Assembly (NCBI GenBank): GCA_023251435.1
Contig: JAHEYU010000009.1
Location: 1-64,000, forward strand
Reading direction: 5' to 3'
Length of the DNA stretch: 64,000 nucleotides
From: Bacteroidota bacterium
GTDB lineage: Bacteria; Bacteroidota; Bacteroidia; Bacteroidales; Prolixibacteraceae
The translations under genes were made by a program, and so were the position numbers. This document shows positions 52,261 through 62,249 of this stretch, piece by piece (within the stretch, counting starts at the first letter, position 1; each line of letters begins with the position of its first letter). Under the pieces are notes generated by a model. The model ran no database searches and was not told the origin of the DNA. It worked only from the letters and a program-made list of their open reading frames with translations.

Positions 52261-54528
52261 TTAACGACGGTCGCGGTTATCGCGACGATCTCCGCCACGG
52301 TTGTCACGACGATCTCCGCCACGATCACCACCTCCGCGATTGTCATCACGACGTGGAGGTCTGTCATCGTTGCTGCGTTCTGGTCTGTCGGGCATACCTT
52401 CAGGTTTTGGAAGCAATACGCGACGCGACAATTTCATTTTTCCATCGCGGTCCATATCCAGTAATTTCACTTCAATTTCCTGTCCTTCCTGAAGTGCTTC
52501 TTCCACTGTATTCAGGCGAGTCCAGCTTATTTCAGAAATGTGCAGCAATCCTTCTTTGCCGGGCATAATTTCAACAAAGGCACCAAACGAGGTGATTGAT
52601 TTAACTTTACCCTTGTAGATTTCGCCTTTTTCAGGAACAGCAACAATCAATTTGATACGGCGAATGGCAGCATCAAGCGATTCGCGGTTGGTACTCGAAA
52701 TCTGTACAAAACCGATATCATCTTTTTCTTCGATCGAGATAACGGTCTTAGTTTCTTCCTGAAGTTTCTGGATATTTTTTCCACCCGGCCCAATAATTGG
52801 CCCGATAAATTCTTTAGGAACCTGAATGATTTCAACGCGTGGAACGTTTGGTTTGTAATCTTCGCGAGGTTCTGAAATAACCTTCAGGATTTCACCAAGA
52901 ATATGCTCGCGGCCCTGTTTTGCCTGAAGCAAAGCCTGTGTAAGAATTTCGTAAGAAAGACCGCCAACTTTGATGTCCATCTGTGTGGCAGTGATACCTT
53001 TTTCTGTTCCGGTTACTTTGAAGTCCATGTCGCCAAGGTGATCTTCGTCGCCCAAAATATCAGAAAGTACAGCAAATTTATTGTTTGCAGGGTCGGTAAT
53101 CAAACCCATTGCGATACCCGAAACCGGACGTTTCATTTTAACACCAGCATCCAACATACACATTGTTCCGGCGCAAACAGTAGCCATCGACGACGATCCG
53201 TTTGATTCCAGAATATCTGAAACCACACGAACAACATAAGGAAAATCATCCGGAATCATTTTTTTCAATGCACGCAAAGCGAGGTTTCCGTGACCAATTT
53301 CGCGACGCCCAACTCCACGTGGCACTTTGGCTTCACCAACCGAAAATGGCGGAAAGTTATAATGCAACAGGAATTTTTCGACACCCTGATAAGTTACGCT
53401 GTCGATTTTCTTTTCGTCCATTTTGGTTCCCAAAGTGATGGAAGAAAGCGACTGTGTTTCGCCACGGGTAAAAATTGCTGATCCGTGTGATCCCGGCAAA
53501 TAATCAACTTCGCCCCAAATCGGACGAATCTGTGTGGTTGTGCGGCCATCCAAACGGATACCTTCGTCAAGAATCATGCGGCGCATGGCTTCTTTTTCCA
53601 CATCGTGGTAATATTTTTTAATCAGCTTAACGTTGGTACCCAGATCGATCTCGGTATTTTCTGCATTGGCTGTTTTGTATGCAGTTACATATTCTTCAAC
53701 GATGGCGTGAAATCCTTCGATGCGAAGCGCTTTATCGTTAAGACGTTGCGTTGCCAAAGCATAACAGGCAGGATACAAATCTTCGAAAACTTTCGCTTTC
53801 AGATCGGCATCGTTTATTTCGTGGCAATAAGTACGTTTGGTTTTTCCAACAATGGCAGCCAGTTCTTCCTGTGCTTTACACTGTATTTTAATGGCTTCGT
53901 GGGCAATTTTAATGGCTTCGAGCATTTCTTCTTCAGAAACCTCGTCCATTTCGCCTTCAACCATCATGATATTGTCATAAGAAGCACCAACCATGATGTC
54001 GAGATCAGCTTTTTTAAGCTGCGAAAAAGTTGGGTTCACAATAAATTTGCCATCGATACGGGCAACGCGAACTTCAGAAATAGGAGTTTCGAAAGGAACA
54101 TCTGAAACTGCAATGGCAGCAGATGCAGCCAATCCGGCCAATGAATCGGCCATTACTTCAGAATCTGAAGAAATAAGAGAGATCATCATGGCTGTTTCAG
54201 CATGAAAATCGGCAGGGAACAAAGGACGTAAAGCACGGTCAACCAATCGGCCAATCAATACTTCGTCATCCGACGGACGTGATTCGCGTTTCAGGAAACC
54301 ACCCGGGAAACGGCCTGCTGCTGCGAATTTTTCGCGGTAGTCAACAGAAAGTGGCATAAAATCCACATCATCTTTTGCATCTTTTGCAGCCACTACGGTA
54401 GCCATCAACATTGTGTCGCCCATTCTAACAACCACCGCACCATCGGCTTGCTTGGCCAACCGGCCGGTTTCAATGGTAATGGTACGTCCATCGCCAAGGT
54501 CAATTGTTTTAATAATTGCTTGATTCAT
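52261..54528 (-). CDS. pnp: polyribonucleotide nucleotidyltransferase
   Basis: 755 residues. Phosphorolytic 3'-5' exoribonuclease of RNA decay. Two RNase PH domains flank an all-helical domain (first half with [18 protein letters not shown]; second with [25 protein letters not shown] and the active-site stretch [14 protein letters not shown]). A KH domain (about 560-620; [18 protein letters not shown]) and an S1 domain (about 625-695; [28 protein letters not shown]) follow. The last about 45 residues are an Arg/Gly/Asp-rich tail (DRGGDRR-type repeats), beyond the usual S1 end. The start at 54528 gives the conserved MNQAII N-terminus; the frame is open 14 codons upstream. rpsO precedes it on the same strand, the usual rpsO-pnp order. 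Confidence 0.95.
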   Translation of the reverse strand: MNQAIIKTIDLGDGRTITIETGRLAKQADGAVVVRMGDTMLMATVVAAKDAKDDVDFMPLSVDYREKFAAAGRFPGGFLKRESRPSDDEVLIGRLVDRALRPLFPADFHAETAMMISLISSDSEVMADSLAGLAASAAIAVSDVPFETPISEVRVARIDGKFIVNPTFSQLKKADLDIMVGASYDNIMMVEGEMDEVSEEEMLEAIKIAHEAIKIQCKAQEELAAIVGKTKRTYCHEINDADLKAKVFEDLYPACYALATQRLNDKALRIEGFHAIVEEYVTAYKTANAENTEIDLGTNVKLIKKYYHDVEKEAMRRMILDEGIRLDGRTTTQIRPIWGEVDYLPGSHGSAIFTRGETQSLSSITLGTKMDEKKIDSVTYQGVEKFLLHYNFPPFSVGEAKVPRGVGRREIGHGNLALRALKKMIPDDFPYVVRVVSDILESNGSSSMATVCAGTMCMLDAGVKMKRPVSGIAMGLITDPANNKFAVLSDILGDEDHLGDMDFKVTGTEKGITATQMDIKVGGLSYEILTQALLQAKQGREHILGEILKVISEPREDYKPNVPRVEIIQVPKEFIGPIIGPGGKNIQKLQEETKTVISIEEKDDIGFVQISSTNRESLDAAIRRIKLIVAVPEKGEIYKGKVKSITSFGAFVEIMPGKEGLLHISEISWTRLNTVEEALQEGQEIEVKLLDMDRDGKMKLSRRVLLPKPEGMPDRPERSNDDRPPRRDDNRGGGDRGGDRRDNRGGDRRDNRDRR

Positions 54529-54668
54529 AATTCTTTTTGAATAATTTAATTTTTTAAAGGTACTATACAAATGGCGTGGTGGGGTATTTTATTCAGAAAA
54601 AATAGTTTTACTGAAGTTTTGCGTTTAAAAAGCTGGTACCATCAATTTTTTAAACGGGTATAAAAATA

Positions 54669-54698
54669 AGAAAAGGCAATAAAAATATTGCCTTTTCT
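54669..54698 (-). terminator. attenuator/terminator between rpsO and pnp
   Basis: 12-bp stem AGAAAAGGCAAT (54669-54680) / ATTGCCTTTTCT (54687-54698), 6-nt loop, 8 nt past the rpsO stop. It separates rpsO from pnp on the minus strand; in other bacteria the rpsO-pnp junction is an RNase-processed read-through site. Confidence 0.82.
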
Positions 54699-54706
54699 GT
54701 GATAAA

Positions 54707-54976
54707 TTATCGACGTAAATTAAGGTCTTTGATAATTGCACGGTAACGATTGATGTCTTTTTTCTTTAAATAGTCCAGAAGACTTCTGCGTTTACCTACC
54801 AGGGTGATCAATGCCCGTTGTGTACTGAAATCTTTTTTGTTGCTTTTCAGGTGATCAGTCAAGTGACTGATACGAAATGAAAACAATGCAATTTGTGCTT
54901 CAGTAGATCCTGTGTTTTGTGCTGATTCTCCATATTTTTCGAAGAATTCAACTTTCTTTTCCGATGTTAAATACAT
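54707..54976 (-). CDS. rpsO: 30S ribosomal protein S15
   Basis: 89 residues, full length for S15. It binds the central domain of 16S rRNA early in small-subunit assembly. Conserved motifs are present: DTGSTEAQ-like NTGSTEAQIALFS, RISHLTDHLKSNKKDFSTQRAL, VGKRRSLLDYLKKKDINRYRAII. It is upstream of pnp with a hairpin between them and has a two-box promoter at 55064-55094. The 87-nt leader might hold an S15 autoregulatory structure, but none is obvious by eye. Confidence 0.97.
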   Translation of the reverse strand: MYLTSEKKVEFFEKYGESAQNTGSTEAQIALFSFRISHLTDHLKSNKKDFSTQRALITLVGKRRSLLDYLKKKDINRYRAIIKDLNLRR

Positions 54977-55063
54977 TTTAATGTAATTATTTGGTTATAC
55001 AATGTTTAAGCCGCAGCATCGCTTTCAATAACAACAGCTTAAAATTAATTTTTAAAAGCAGCG

Positions 55064-55094
55064 CAAAAGTAAACAAATATCTTTGAAATTCAAG
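55064..55094 (-). promoter_or_regulatory. two-box Bacteroidota promoter for rpsO
   Basis: On the minus strand: CTTG (55091-55094), a 19-nt spacer, then TACTTTTG (55064-55071), matching TTTG-n19-TAnnTTTG apart from one base in the -33 box. It lies 88 nt upstream of the start codon. Confidence 0.6.
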
Positions 55095-55173
55095 TTGCTA
55101 GGTGATTTTTTTAATTATCGGCAACCTGATTGCCTTAAGCGAATGATGTGAGGTTGTTTAGTTCGGGTACGAG

Positions 55174-55638
55174 CTATACAACTTTATCTTTAAAAATTTT
55201 AACCTGCACAGCAGTAAGACCTTTCATCCCTTTTTCAACCTCGAAGTTTACGAGATTACCTTCTTTGATCGGTTCAAGTACATTGTTTATATGTACAAAG
55301 ATACTTTCCTGCGTTTCCGCATCTCTAATAAAACCGTAACCTTTTGAATCGTTGAAGAATGAAACAGTTCCTTTTCTTACCGGATCGTAAGGAATATCTT
55401 CCTGCTTACGGATGCTGATTTCGATATCTTCTGAATTAATGACCGCTTTCTTTTTGTTGGGATCAGGAGGGGTAGAAGTGATCATTCCATTTTCATCAAC
55501 ATAAGCCATCATATCCTCGAGGCTACTTGGCCTGTCGTTATCTTTTCGTTCTAATCTCTTCTTTTCTTTGTCTTTTCTTTTTTTGTCTTTTTTATTCTTT
55601 ACTTCTTTTTTATTAAATGTTTCCTGCGATCTACCCAT
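55174..55638 (-). CDS. cold-shock-domain protein with basic N-terminal extension
   Basis: 154 residues. The C-terminal cold-shock domain (about 88-152) has RNP1 KGYGFIRD and RNP2 IFVHINN, which bind single-stranded RNA or DNA. The N-terminal about 35 residues are almost all Lys, Arg, Glu and Asp (KKDKKRKDKEKKRLERKD). A linker with SSLEDMMAYVDENGM follows. This form, about twice the length of CspA, is common in Bacteroidota and probably acts as an RNA chaperone. A strong TACCTTTG box at 55677-55684 drives it; it runs leftward towards rpsO. Confidence 0.9.
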   Translation of the reverse strand: MGRSQETFNKKEVKNKKDKKRKDKEKKRLERKDNDRPSSLEDMMAYVDENGMITSTPPDPNKKKAVINSEDIEISIRKQEDIPYDPVRKGTVSFFNDSKGYGFIRDAETQESIFVHINNVLEPIKEGNLVNFEVEKGMKGLTAVQVKIFKDKVV

Positions 55639-55676
55639 GGTGTATTCTTTTTTTTACGTTGATAATATAACTTGTG

Positions 55677-55684
55677 CAAAGGTA
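55677..55684 (-). promoter_or_regulatory. candidate -7 box for the cold-shock gene
   Basis: Minus-strand TACCTTTG followed by C, a textbook TAnnTTTG(C) box, 39 nt upstream of the ATG at 55638. The -33 position shows no clear TTTG. Confidence 0.5.
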
Positions 55685-55902
55685 AGTTTTTACATTGAAA
55701 TTTGACCCTATATATTAAGCATTTGTATAAAACCACCTACAGGGGATTTTGTGGCTGCATAAAAAGGTGGCTGCGATAGCCCAATTGATGAATATTTCCC
55801 AATTTTTATCAACAACACTCTATTCAGGTATCGAAAATGGTAACTTTACCTTTCTGAAGTTTTAACTTCAGGAGAACCGGAAATTTGATATAAAATACTG
55901 AT

Positions 55903-58900
55903 ATGATTCCTTTTACACATTTACATGTTCACTCGCAATACTCAATTTTGGATGGGGCTGCCAGTGTGCGCGGACTAATCGCCAAAGCGAAAGGCGATGG
56001 AATGACCGCGCTGGCATTAACCGACCATGGCAACATGTTTGGCGCCAAAGAGTTCTACGATGTCTGTAAAAAGGAAGGAATCAAACCCATTTTGGGTTGC
56101 GAAACTTATGTAGCCGAAACCTCTCGCCACAGCAAAAAAGACGCGAAAGTCGACCGATCGGGCTATCACCTTATTTTGCTGGCCAAAAATCTGGTGGGTT
56201 ACCGTAATCTGCTTAAACTGGTTTCGGCAGCTTACACCGAAGGTTTTTACTACAAGCCACGTATCGACAAAGAGTTGCTCGAAAAGCACCACGAAGGCCT
56301 GATTGTTTCCTCTGCCTGTTTGGGAGGAGAAGTGCCACAGCACATCATGGCCGGTCATCTGGAAGATGCGGACGAAACCATTCAGTGGTTCAAGTCGATT
56401 TTTGGCGACGATTTTTACCTTGAATTGCAGCGCCATCCTTCGCAAATGCAGGAAATGCGCCAGAACGTGTATGATAATCAGGTGCTGGTGAACAAAGAAA
56501 TGCTGGAGCTGGCAAAAAAGCACGAGGTAAAATTGATTTGCACCAACGACATTCACTTCATCAACGAGGAAGATGCCGATGCGCACGATTTGCTGATTTG
56601 CCTGAATACCGGCAAGGATTTGGACGATCCAACCCGAATGCGCTATACGAAACAGGAGTGGTTTAAAACCACTGCCGAAATGAACGCTTTGTTTGCCGAT
56701 GTGCCTGAAGCATTGACCAATACACAGGAAATAAACGATAAGATTGAATCGTACAATCTGAATTCTTCGCCGATCATGCCTGTTTTTCCTATTCCTGAAG
56801 AATTTGGGAAAGAGGAAGAATACCGGGCGCGCTTTACCGAAGAAATGCTGCTTGAAGAGTTTACCGAAGAATGGTTCACATCGATTGGCGGATACGATAA
56901 AGTTCTAAGGGTGAAGCTTGAAGCCGATTACCTTGCACACCTGACATGGGAAGGTGCAAAACCGCGCTACGGAGAACCATTTTCGGAAGAAGTGAGGGAG
57001 CGTATAGAATTTGAATTGGCGACCATCAAAAAGATGGGTTTCCCAGGGTATTTCCTTATCACCCAGGATTTCATCAACGAAGCCCGCCGGATGGAAGTTT
57101 TAGTAGGGCCGGGCCGTGGTTCTGCAGCCGGATCGGTAGTTTCGTACTGTGTTGGAATTACCAACATCGATCCGATGAAGTATGATTTGCTTTTCGAACG
57201 TTTCCTGAATCCCGACCGTATTTCGATGCCCGACGTGGATATCGACTTTGACGATGATGGCCGCCAGAAAGTACTCGACTATGTAACCAAAAAATACGGC
57301 AACGACAAGGTGGCACATATATGTACTTTCGGTACAATGGCCACAAAATCGGCGATCAAAGATGTGGCGCGGGTACTGAAACTTCCGCTTTCTGAAGCCG
57401 ACCGCCTTACAAAGCTGGTTCCTGAAGCGCCAAAAATGAATTTCAACATTGCGTTTAAAGAAAGCCCTGAGCTGAAGCAGGAGTTGTTGTCGCCCAACGA
57501 GTTGGTTCGAACTACCCTGAAATTTGCCCAAACGCTCGAAGGTTCGGTGCGCCAGACCGGTGTTCATGCCTGCGGAATCCTGATCAGCCGCGATCCGCTC
57601 ATCGAACATATTCCGGTAATGTTTTCAAAGGATGATGAAAACCTGCTTACCACTCAATACGACGGTAAATATGTGGAAGACATAGGTTTGCTAAAAATGG
57701 ACTTTTTGGGTCTGAAAACGCTTTCTGTTATCAAGGAGACAATTGAGAATGTAAAACTTTCGCGAGGGATTACAGTTGATATGGATGATCTGCCCGAGAG
57801 CGATCCGCATACACTGGAACTTTTTGCAAATGGCGATACCACCGGCATTTTCCAGTTCGAGTCGCCCGGAATGAAAAAACATTTGCGCAACCTGAAACCC
57901 AACCGATTTGAAGATTTGGTGGCCATGAACGCCCTTTACCGCCCGGGCCCAATGGAATATATTCCAGCATTTATCAGGCGTAAACATGGTCAGGAAAAAA
58001 TAGAATACGACCACCCGTTAATGGAACCTTACCTGAAAGATACCTACGGAATTACGGTTTATCAGGAACAGGTGATGTTGCAGTCGAGAGCGTTGGCAGG
58101 TTTTACCCGTGGTGATTCTGATTCGTTGCGTAAGGCGATGGGTAAAAAGCTCATTTACATGATGGACAAGCTGAAAGTAAAATTCAAGGAAGGCTGTCTG
58201 GCCAATCCGAAGTTTATGGAAGGCTGTGAAGAGAATAACAAGGATGCTGCGAAACTGATCGAGAAAATATGGAAAGACTGGGAAGCATTTGCCAGTTATG
58301 CGTTCAACAAATCGCATTCGGTGTGCTATGCCTGGGTTGCCTATCAAACGGGTTATTTAAAAGCAAATTATCCGGCAGAATTTATGGCCGCCAACATGAG
58401 CCGGAACCTCAGCAATATCACTGAAATTTCGAAGCTGATGGAAGAGTGCAAGCGCATGAAAATGAATGTTCTTGGACCTGATGTGAGCGAAAGTTACGCC
58501 AAGTTTACCGTAAACAAAGAGGGAAACATACGTTTTGGAATGGCTGCCATAAAAGGTGTGGGCGAAGGAGCTGTTCTCGACATTATTAAAGCGCGGCAAG
58601 GCGGCGAATTTAAAGATATTTACGATTTTGTTGAACGGGTAAGCCTTCAGTCGGTCAACAAAAAAAACATTGAAGCGCTTGCAATGGCCGGAGCATTCGA
58701 TGGTTTTAAAAAGCATACGCGCAGTCAGTTTTTTGCTCCCGACGAGAGCGACCAGACTTTTATCGAAAAACTGACCCGGTATGGAAACAAAATGCAATTC
58801 GAGAGTAACAATATGCAGCCTTCACTTTTTGGTGAAATCATGTCAACCCAATCGGTTCAACGGCCCGAACCACCGATTGTGCCCGAATGGCCAAACCTTG

Positions 58901-59544
58901 TGCTGCTGGAGAAAGAAAAGGCGCTGATCGGAATTTATCTCACATCTCACCCACTCGACAAATATAAAATTGAAATTCAGACACTCGCGTCAAAAGATGT
59001 TTCCATTCAGGATTTAAACAGCAACATTGACGCGCTTAAAGGCCGAGAACTGACATTTATCGGGATGGTTACCGAAGCCCGCGAAGCGTTCGGCAAAACC
59101 GGAAAACCATACAGCCACCTCATTCTGACCGATTATACCGATTCCTACAAAATGTTCTTCTTCGCAAAAGACTACGTGGAGTATGGAAAATACTGTAAAA
59201 TGGGTCTTTACCTTTTGGTAAAAGGAGTAGTTCAGAATCGTTTTGGCGGTGACCAAATCGAATTTAAAGTAAGCAAAATTGAACTGATGGACGAGGTTCG
59301 CGAGAAATACTTTAAAAGTATTACCCTGAAAATTCCGCTACCTTCTATCAATGCCGAAATGGTTAATGAATTGGAGCGCCTTACGCAAAACAGCAAGGGC
59401 AAATCGCTGGTGAAATTTGATGTTTGGGATCCCGAAACAAAATTGATGGTTAATCTGTTTTCAAGGAACACCCGTATTGAAATTACCAACGAATTACTCG
59501 CCTATTTTGAAAAGCACGACGATCTTGTTTTTAAAATTAATTAG
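55903..59544 (+). CDS. dnaE: DNA polymerase III alpha subunit
   Basis: 1213 residues, replicative polymerase. The N-terminal PHP domain (1-about 210) keeps its metal-site residues (HLHVHSQYS, TDHGNM, CLGGEVP). The polymerase palm has the catalytic Asp motif PDVDIDFDDDGR with the preceding VGPGRGSAAGS, and RPGPMEYIPAF and SYAFNKSHSVCYA further on. A tandem HhH region (GVGEGAVLDII) and a C-terminal OB domain (about 990-1090; LTFIGMVTEAREAFGKTGKPYSHLILTD) complete it. No exonuclease domain, so proofreading needs a separate epsilon subunit. The upstream 264 bp contain a TACCTTTC box about 50 nt before the ATG. Confidence 0.96.
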   Translation: MIPFTHLHVHSQYSILDGAASVRGLIAKAKGDGMTALALTDHGNMFGAKEFYDVCKKEGIKPILGCETYVAETSRHSKKDAKVDRSGYHLILLAKNLVGYRNLLKLVSAAYTEGFYYKPRIDKELLEKHHEGLIVSSACLGGEVPQHIMAGHLEDADETIQWFKSIFGDDFYLELQRHPSQMQEMRQNVYDNQVLVNKEMLELAKKHEVKLICTNDIHFINEEDADAHDLLICLNTGKDLDDPTRMRYTKQEWFKTTAEMNALFADVPEALTNTQEINDKIESYNLNSSPIMPVFPIPEEFGKEEEYRARFTEEMLLEEFTEEWFTSIGGYDKVLRVKLEADYLAHLTWEGAKPRYGEPFSEEVRERIEFELATIKKMGFPGYFLITQDFINEARRMEVLVGPGRGSAAGSVVSYCVGITNIDPMKYDLLFERFLNPDRISMPDVDIDFDDDGRQKVLDYVTKKYGNDKVAHICTFGTMATKSAIKDVARVLKLPLSEADRLTKLVPEAPKMNFNIAFKESPELKQELLSPNELVRTTLKFAQTLEGSVRQTGVHACGILISRDPLIEHIPVMFSKDDENLLTTQYDGKYVEDIGLLKMDFLGLKTLSVIKETIENVKLSRGITVDMDDLPESDPHTLELFANGDTTGIFQFESPGMKKHLRNLKPNRFEDLVAMNALYRPGPMEYIPAFIRRKHGQEKIEYDHPLMEPYLKDTYGITVYQEQVMLQSRALAGFTRGDSDSLRKAMGKKLIYMMDKLKVKFKEGCLANPKFMEGCEENNKDAAKLIEKIWKDWEAFASYAFNKSHSVCYAWVAYQTGYLKANYPAEFMAANMSRNLSNITEISKLMEECKRMKMNVLGPDVSESYAKFTVNKEGNIRFGMAAIKGVGEGAVLDIIKARQGGEFKDIYDFVERVSLQSVNKKNIEALAMAGAFDGFKKHTRSQFFAPDESDQTFIEKLTRYGNKMQFESNNMQPSLFGEIMSTQSVQRPEPPIVPEWPNLVLLEKEKALIGIYLTSHPLDKYKIEIQTLASKDVSIQDLNSNIDALKGRELTFIGMVTEAREAFGKTGKPYSHLILTDYTDSYKMFFFAKDYVEYGKYCKMGLYLLVKGVVQNRFGGDQIEFKVSKIELMDEVREKYFKSITLKIPLPSINAEMVNELERLTQNSKGKSLVKFDVWDPETKLMVNLFSRNTRIEITNELLAYFEKHDDLVFKIN

Positions 59545-59554
59545 GCTAATTTTG
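59524..59554 (+). promoter_or_regulatory. two-box promoter for trxA, inside the end of dnaE
   Basis: CTTG (59524-59527), 19-nt spacer, then TAATTTTG (59547-59554), 46 nt before the trxA ATG. It overlaps the last codons of dnaE, so trxA can be transcribed on its own. Confidence 0.55.
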
Positions 59555-59600
59555 TGATGGTTTTAGGGTTAGTTACTATTCACACATAAAATATTATACT

Positions 59601-59918
59601 ATGGCTTTAGAAATTAATGATGCAAATTTTGAAGAATTGGTTCTTCAGGCTGGGATGCCGGTTCTGGTTGATTTTTGGGCTGAATGGTGTGGTCCTTGCC
59701 GTATGGTAGGTCCAATTGTTCAGGAACTTTCGGAAGATTATGCCGGAAGATTGGTGGTTGGGAAAGTTGATGTTGACAGCAATCCGGGAATTGCTTCTAA
59801 ATACGGCATCCGCAATATTCCTACAATCCTGTTCTTTAAAGATGGTGTTGTGGTTGACAAGCACGTTGGCGCCGCTCCAAAAACCACCCTATCGTCAAAA
59901 GTTGACAGTATTCTTTAA
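59601..59918 (+). CDS. trxA: thioredoxin
   Basis: 105 residues, full length. Active site Trp29-Cys30-Gly31-Pro32-Cys33 (WCGPC), buried Asp in VLVDFWAEWC and cis-Pro in IRNIPTILFF. General dithiol reductant of the cytoplasm. It has its own promoter boxes inside the end of dnaE and a terminator after it. Confidence 0.96.
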   Translation: MALEINDANFEELVLQAGMPVLVDFWAEWCGPCRMVGPIVQELSEDYAGRLVVGKVDVDSNPGIASKYGIRNIPTILFFKDGVVVDKHVGAAPKTTLSSKVDSIL

Positions 59919-59936
59919 AACGATATTTTCATTCTG

Positions 59937-59971
59937 AAAAGGCATAGGAATAGTTATTTCTTATGCCTTTT
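59937..59971 (+). terminator. terminator of trxA
   Basis: 10-bp stem AAAAGGCATA (59937-59946) / TATGCCTTTT (59962-59971) followed by T-rich sequence. Confidence 0.85.
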
Positions 59972-59984
59972 TTATTTTATTGAT

Positions 59985-60914
59985 ATGAACAATCTTCTCG
60001 ACATACAACAGTTTCAGCAGTTCGATAACCTCGAGTTCATCTCGAAAGAGGTGGTTGAAGGGTTTATTACGGGTTTGCATCGTAGTCCGTTTCATGGTTT
60101 TTCGGTCGAATTTGCCGAGCACCGCCTCTACAATACCGGAGAATCAACCAAGCATCTCGACTGGAAATTGTTTGCCCGAACCGATCGTTTGTTTGTGAAA
60201 CAATACGAAGAAGAGACCAACCTTCGTTGCCAGCTGGTAATCGATACTTCTTCGTCGATGCTTTTCCCCTTCGAAAAAGGGAAACCTTCAAAAATAAACA
60301 AGCTCGCTTTTTCGGTTTATTCTGCTGCCGCAATCATCTATCTGCTCCGGAAACAGCGTGATGCTGTGGGTCTTTCACTTTTTTCCGACGATATCGAATT
60401 TCATGCTGAAGCCCGTTTGTCATCCGTTCATATTGATCTGCTGTACAATCAGCTGGGAGCATTGCTCCGTCAGGAACAGGCACAGCTACACAAAAAAACC
60501 AACACAGTCGATGCCCTGCACATGATTGCCGAAAACATTCACAAACGATCACTGGTAATTCTTTTCAGCGATTTGATTGAACAGGAGAATACCGACGACT
60601 TGTTTGAAGCGCTGCAGCACCTGAAATACAACAAACACGAAGTATTGCTCTTTCACGTAACCGACCACCGTCAGGAACGGGATTTCGATTTCAGGAACCA
60701 GCCTTACCGTTTTGTGGATCTCGAAACAGGCGAACATCTGCGGTTCTCGCCTCACGATCTGAAGAAAAACTATGAAAAAGCTATGTTGGATTACTTCGAA
60801 GAAATGCGTGTCCGTTGCGGTCAGTACCAGATTGATCTGGCCGAAGCCGACATCAACGAAGATTTCAAGCACGTGCTTTATACCTATTTGCTGAAACGGA
60901 AGCGGTTGTTTTAG
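59985..60914 (+). CDS. DUF58 family protein
   Basis: 309 residues, soluble. The N-terminal part has the DUF58 block FHGFSVEFAEHRLYNTGESTKHLDWKLFAR, followed by a von Willebrand A-like domain with a MIDAS-type DTSSS motif (VIDTSSSM), AFSVYSAAAIIYLL and VILFSDLIEQ. DUF58 proteins usually act with a MoxR-type AAA ATPase, and often with VWA membrane proteins; no MoxR gene is in this window. The role is probably chaperone-like assembly or metal insertion, not established. It follows the trxA terminator by 13 nt, so it needs its own promoter or read-through. Confidence 0.88.
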   Translation: MNNLLDIQQFQQFDNLEFISKEVVEGFITGLHRSPFHGFSVEFAEHRLYNTGESTKHLDWKLFARTDRLFVKQYEEETNLRCQLVIDTSSSMLFPFEKGKPSKINKLAFSVYSAAAIIYLLRKQRDAVGLSLFSDDIEFHAEARLSSVHIDLLYNQLGALLRQEQAQLHKKTNTVDALHMIAENIHKRSLVILFSDLIEQENTDDLFEALQHLKYNKHEVLLFHVTDHRQERDFDFRNQPYRFVDLETGEHLRFSPHDLKKNYEKAMLDYFEEMRVRCGQYQIDLAEADINEDFKHVLYTYLLKRKRLF

Positions 60915-60925
60915 AAGCCCAATCC

Positions 60926-60958
60926 CCAGCCCTTTCCCGAAATAGGGAAGGGAGCTGG
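60926..60958. repeat. GGGAAGGG-type interspersed hairpin repeat
   Basis: CCAGCCCTTTCCC (60926-60938) pairs with GGGAAGGGAGCTGG (60945-60958), with one bulge. A related GGGGAAAGGTTGGAGAGGGG string lies at about 61064-61083. Such pairs look like fragments of an intergenic repeat. The rest of the 172-bp gap before 61087 holds nothing else recognisable. Confidence 0.5.
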
Positions 60959-61086
60959 TCATTGAAAATCATTAGCAATACCACTTTTGTAGAGAATTAG
61001 GTTTTGAATTGTTCTTTGATGGATAGCTTTTCAGAATTTGCAATTGCGAGGCCTCGCCATTTTGGGGAAAGGTTGGAGAGGGGCTT

Positions 61087-62154
61087 CTATTCTTTCTCTG
61101 CCGGAAACAAATCGCAGCTAATCGGAAAATGATCGGAATGTTCAAGCACTGAAACTTCAAAATTATAGCTTGTAAATTGCGGACTGTACAAAATGTAGTC
61201 GATCCGGAAGGAGGGCAATTTGCCATTGTAAGTATTGGCAGTTCCTTTCCCCGACCGAGTAAACGAATCTTCCAGATCGCCTTTTACAGTTCGGTAAGTA
61301 AAAGAAACTGGTGTGTCGTTAAAGTCGCCGCAAACAATTACCGGGAAGTGACAATTATTAATATGCGCCCGAAGAGTTGCAGCTTGTTCAGCTCTTTTAA
61401 TAAGTGCTTCCTTAAATTTCAGGCCTAATACCTTCAACTTTTCTTTTGTTTTTGGCTCATTATTAAAATCGAGCGAATCGATGGTGTTGATCTCGGCTTC
61501 ACGCAGCCGGTACGATTGCAGATGGCAGTTGTAAACCCTGACAGTATCTTCATTCATCAGTATGTCAGTATAAATGATCATGTTACCCGAATTTTTAAAC
61601 CTTATTTCGCCCATGTTAAGTATCGGAAAACTGGTCATTGTGAGCAGTCCGCCGGCATAGCTGTTGTGTGCCAATTGTAAGTGTTTTACCTGCGGAAGCC
61701 TTGTGTTTTTTATGTCAAAAATTTGTCGCTTGTTTAGTCTTACTTCCTGTAAACAAATAATATCAGCATTGTCCTGTCGTAAAAAATTAAGGATGTGATC
61801 GGCATTTTCCTTGTTCGGGAATTGAGTACTCCCCATGAAATATTTCACATTGTAGCTGGTTACCCGAACTCCAATTTCAGGGGATTTTTCTCCTGAAAAC
61901 TGAAGATAATTACCAATGTTATTGAATCCGGCGAGAATGATTAAAAGCGAAAAAAAGGCAAATTTTGGTTTGATAACGATCCACAAAACCATGAAAACCA
62001 TATTCACAACCAGCAAATAAGGATAAGACATTCCAAACAAAGCTGGGATCCAAAACTGCGCTGGACTGATGTAAACAGACAAGGACGCCATACCTATTGC
62101 AAAAACAGCAACGATATTAAAAAGCAAAAGTGTATATACAAAAATATGTTTCAA
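61087..62154 (-). CDS. membrane-anchored endonuclease/exonuclease/phosphatase-family protein
   Basis: 355 residues. Three N-terminal transmembrane helices (about 4-27, 33-60, 64-82) are followed by an EEP catalytic domain. Its motifs are SYNVKYF, QEVRLNKRQ with the metal-binding Glu, YNCHLQSY, CGDFNDTP and a C-terminal HSDHFP, all residues of the Mg-dependent phosphodiesterase active site. The catalytic domain probably faces the periplasm. Members act on DNA, RNA, sphingomyelin or phospholipids; the substrate is unknown. It is leftward, downstream of prmC, with a TATATTTG box in the 95-bp gap. Confidence 0.88.
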   Translation of the reverse strand: MKHIFVYTLLLFNIVAVFAIGMASLSVYISPAQFWIPALFGMSYPYLLVVNMVFMVLWIVIKPKFAFFSLLIILAGFNNIGNYLQFSGEKSPEIGVRVTSYNVKYFMGSTQFPNKENADHILNFLRQDNADIICLQEVRLNKRQIFDIKNTRLPQVKHLQLAHNSYAGGLLTMTSFPILNMGEIRFKNSGNMIIYTDILMNEDTVRVYNCHLQSYRLREAEINTIDSLDFNNEPKTKEKLKVLGLKFKEALIKRAEQAATLRAHINNCHFPVIVCGDFNDTPVSFTYRTVKGDLEDSFTRSGKGTANTYNGKLPSFRIDYILYSPQFTSYNFEVSVLEHSDHFPISCDLFPAEKE

Positions 62155-62205
62155 ATGGTTCGTGGTTTATGTTCCATCCTCGCTTTCGTTCGCCTGCGTT
62201 TAATA

Positions 62206-62213
62206 CAAATATA
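62206..62213 (-). promoter_or_regulatory. candidate -7 box for the EEP gene
   Basis: Minus-strand TATATTTG fits TAnnTTTG, 52 nt upstream of the ATG at 62154; the -33 box is unclear. Confidence 0.4.
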
Positions 62214-62249
62214 TGATTTTATTATATTGGTTTCTGGAGATTTCCCATT

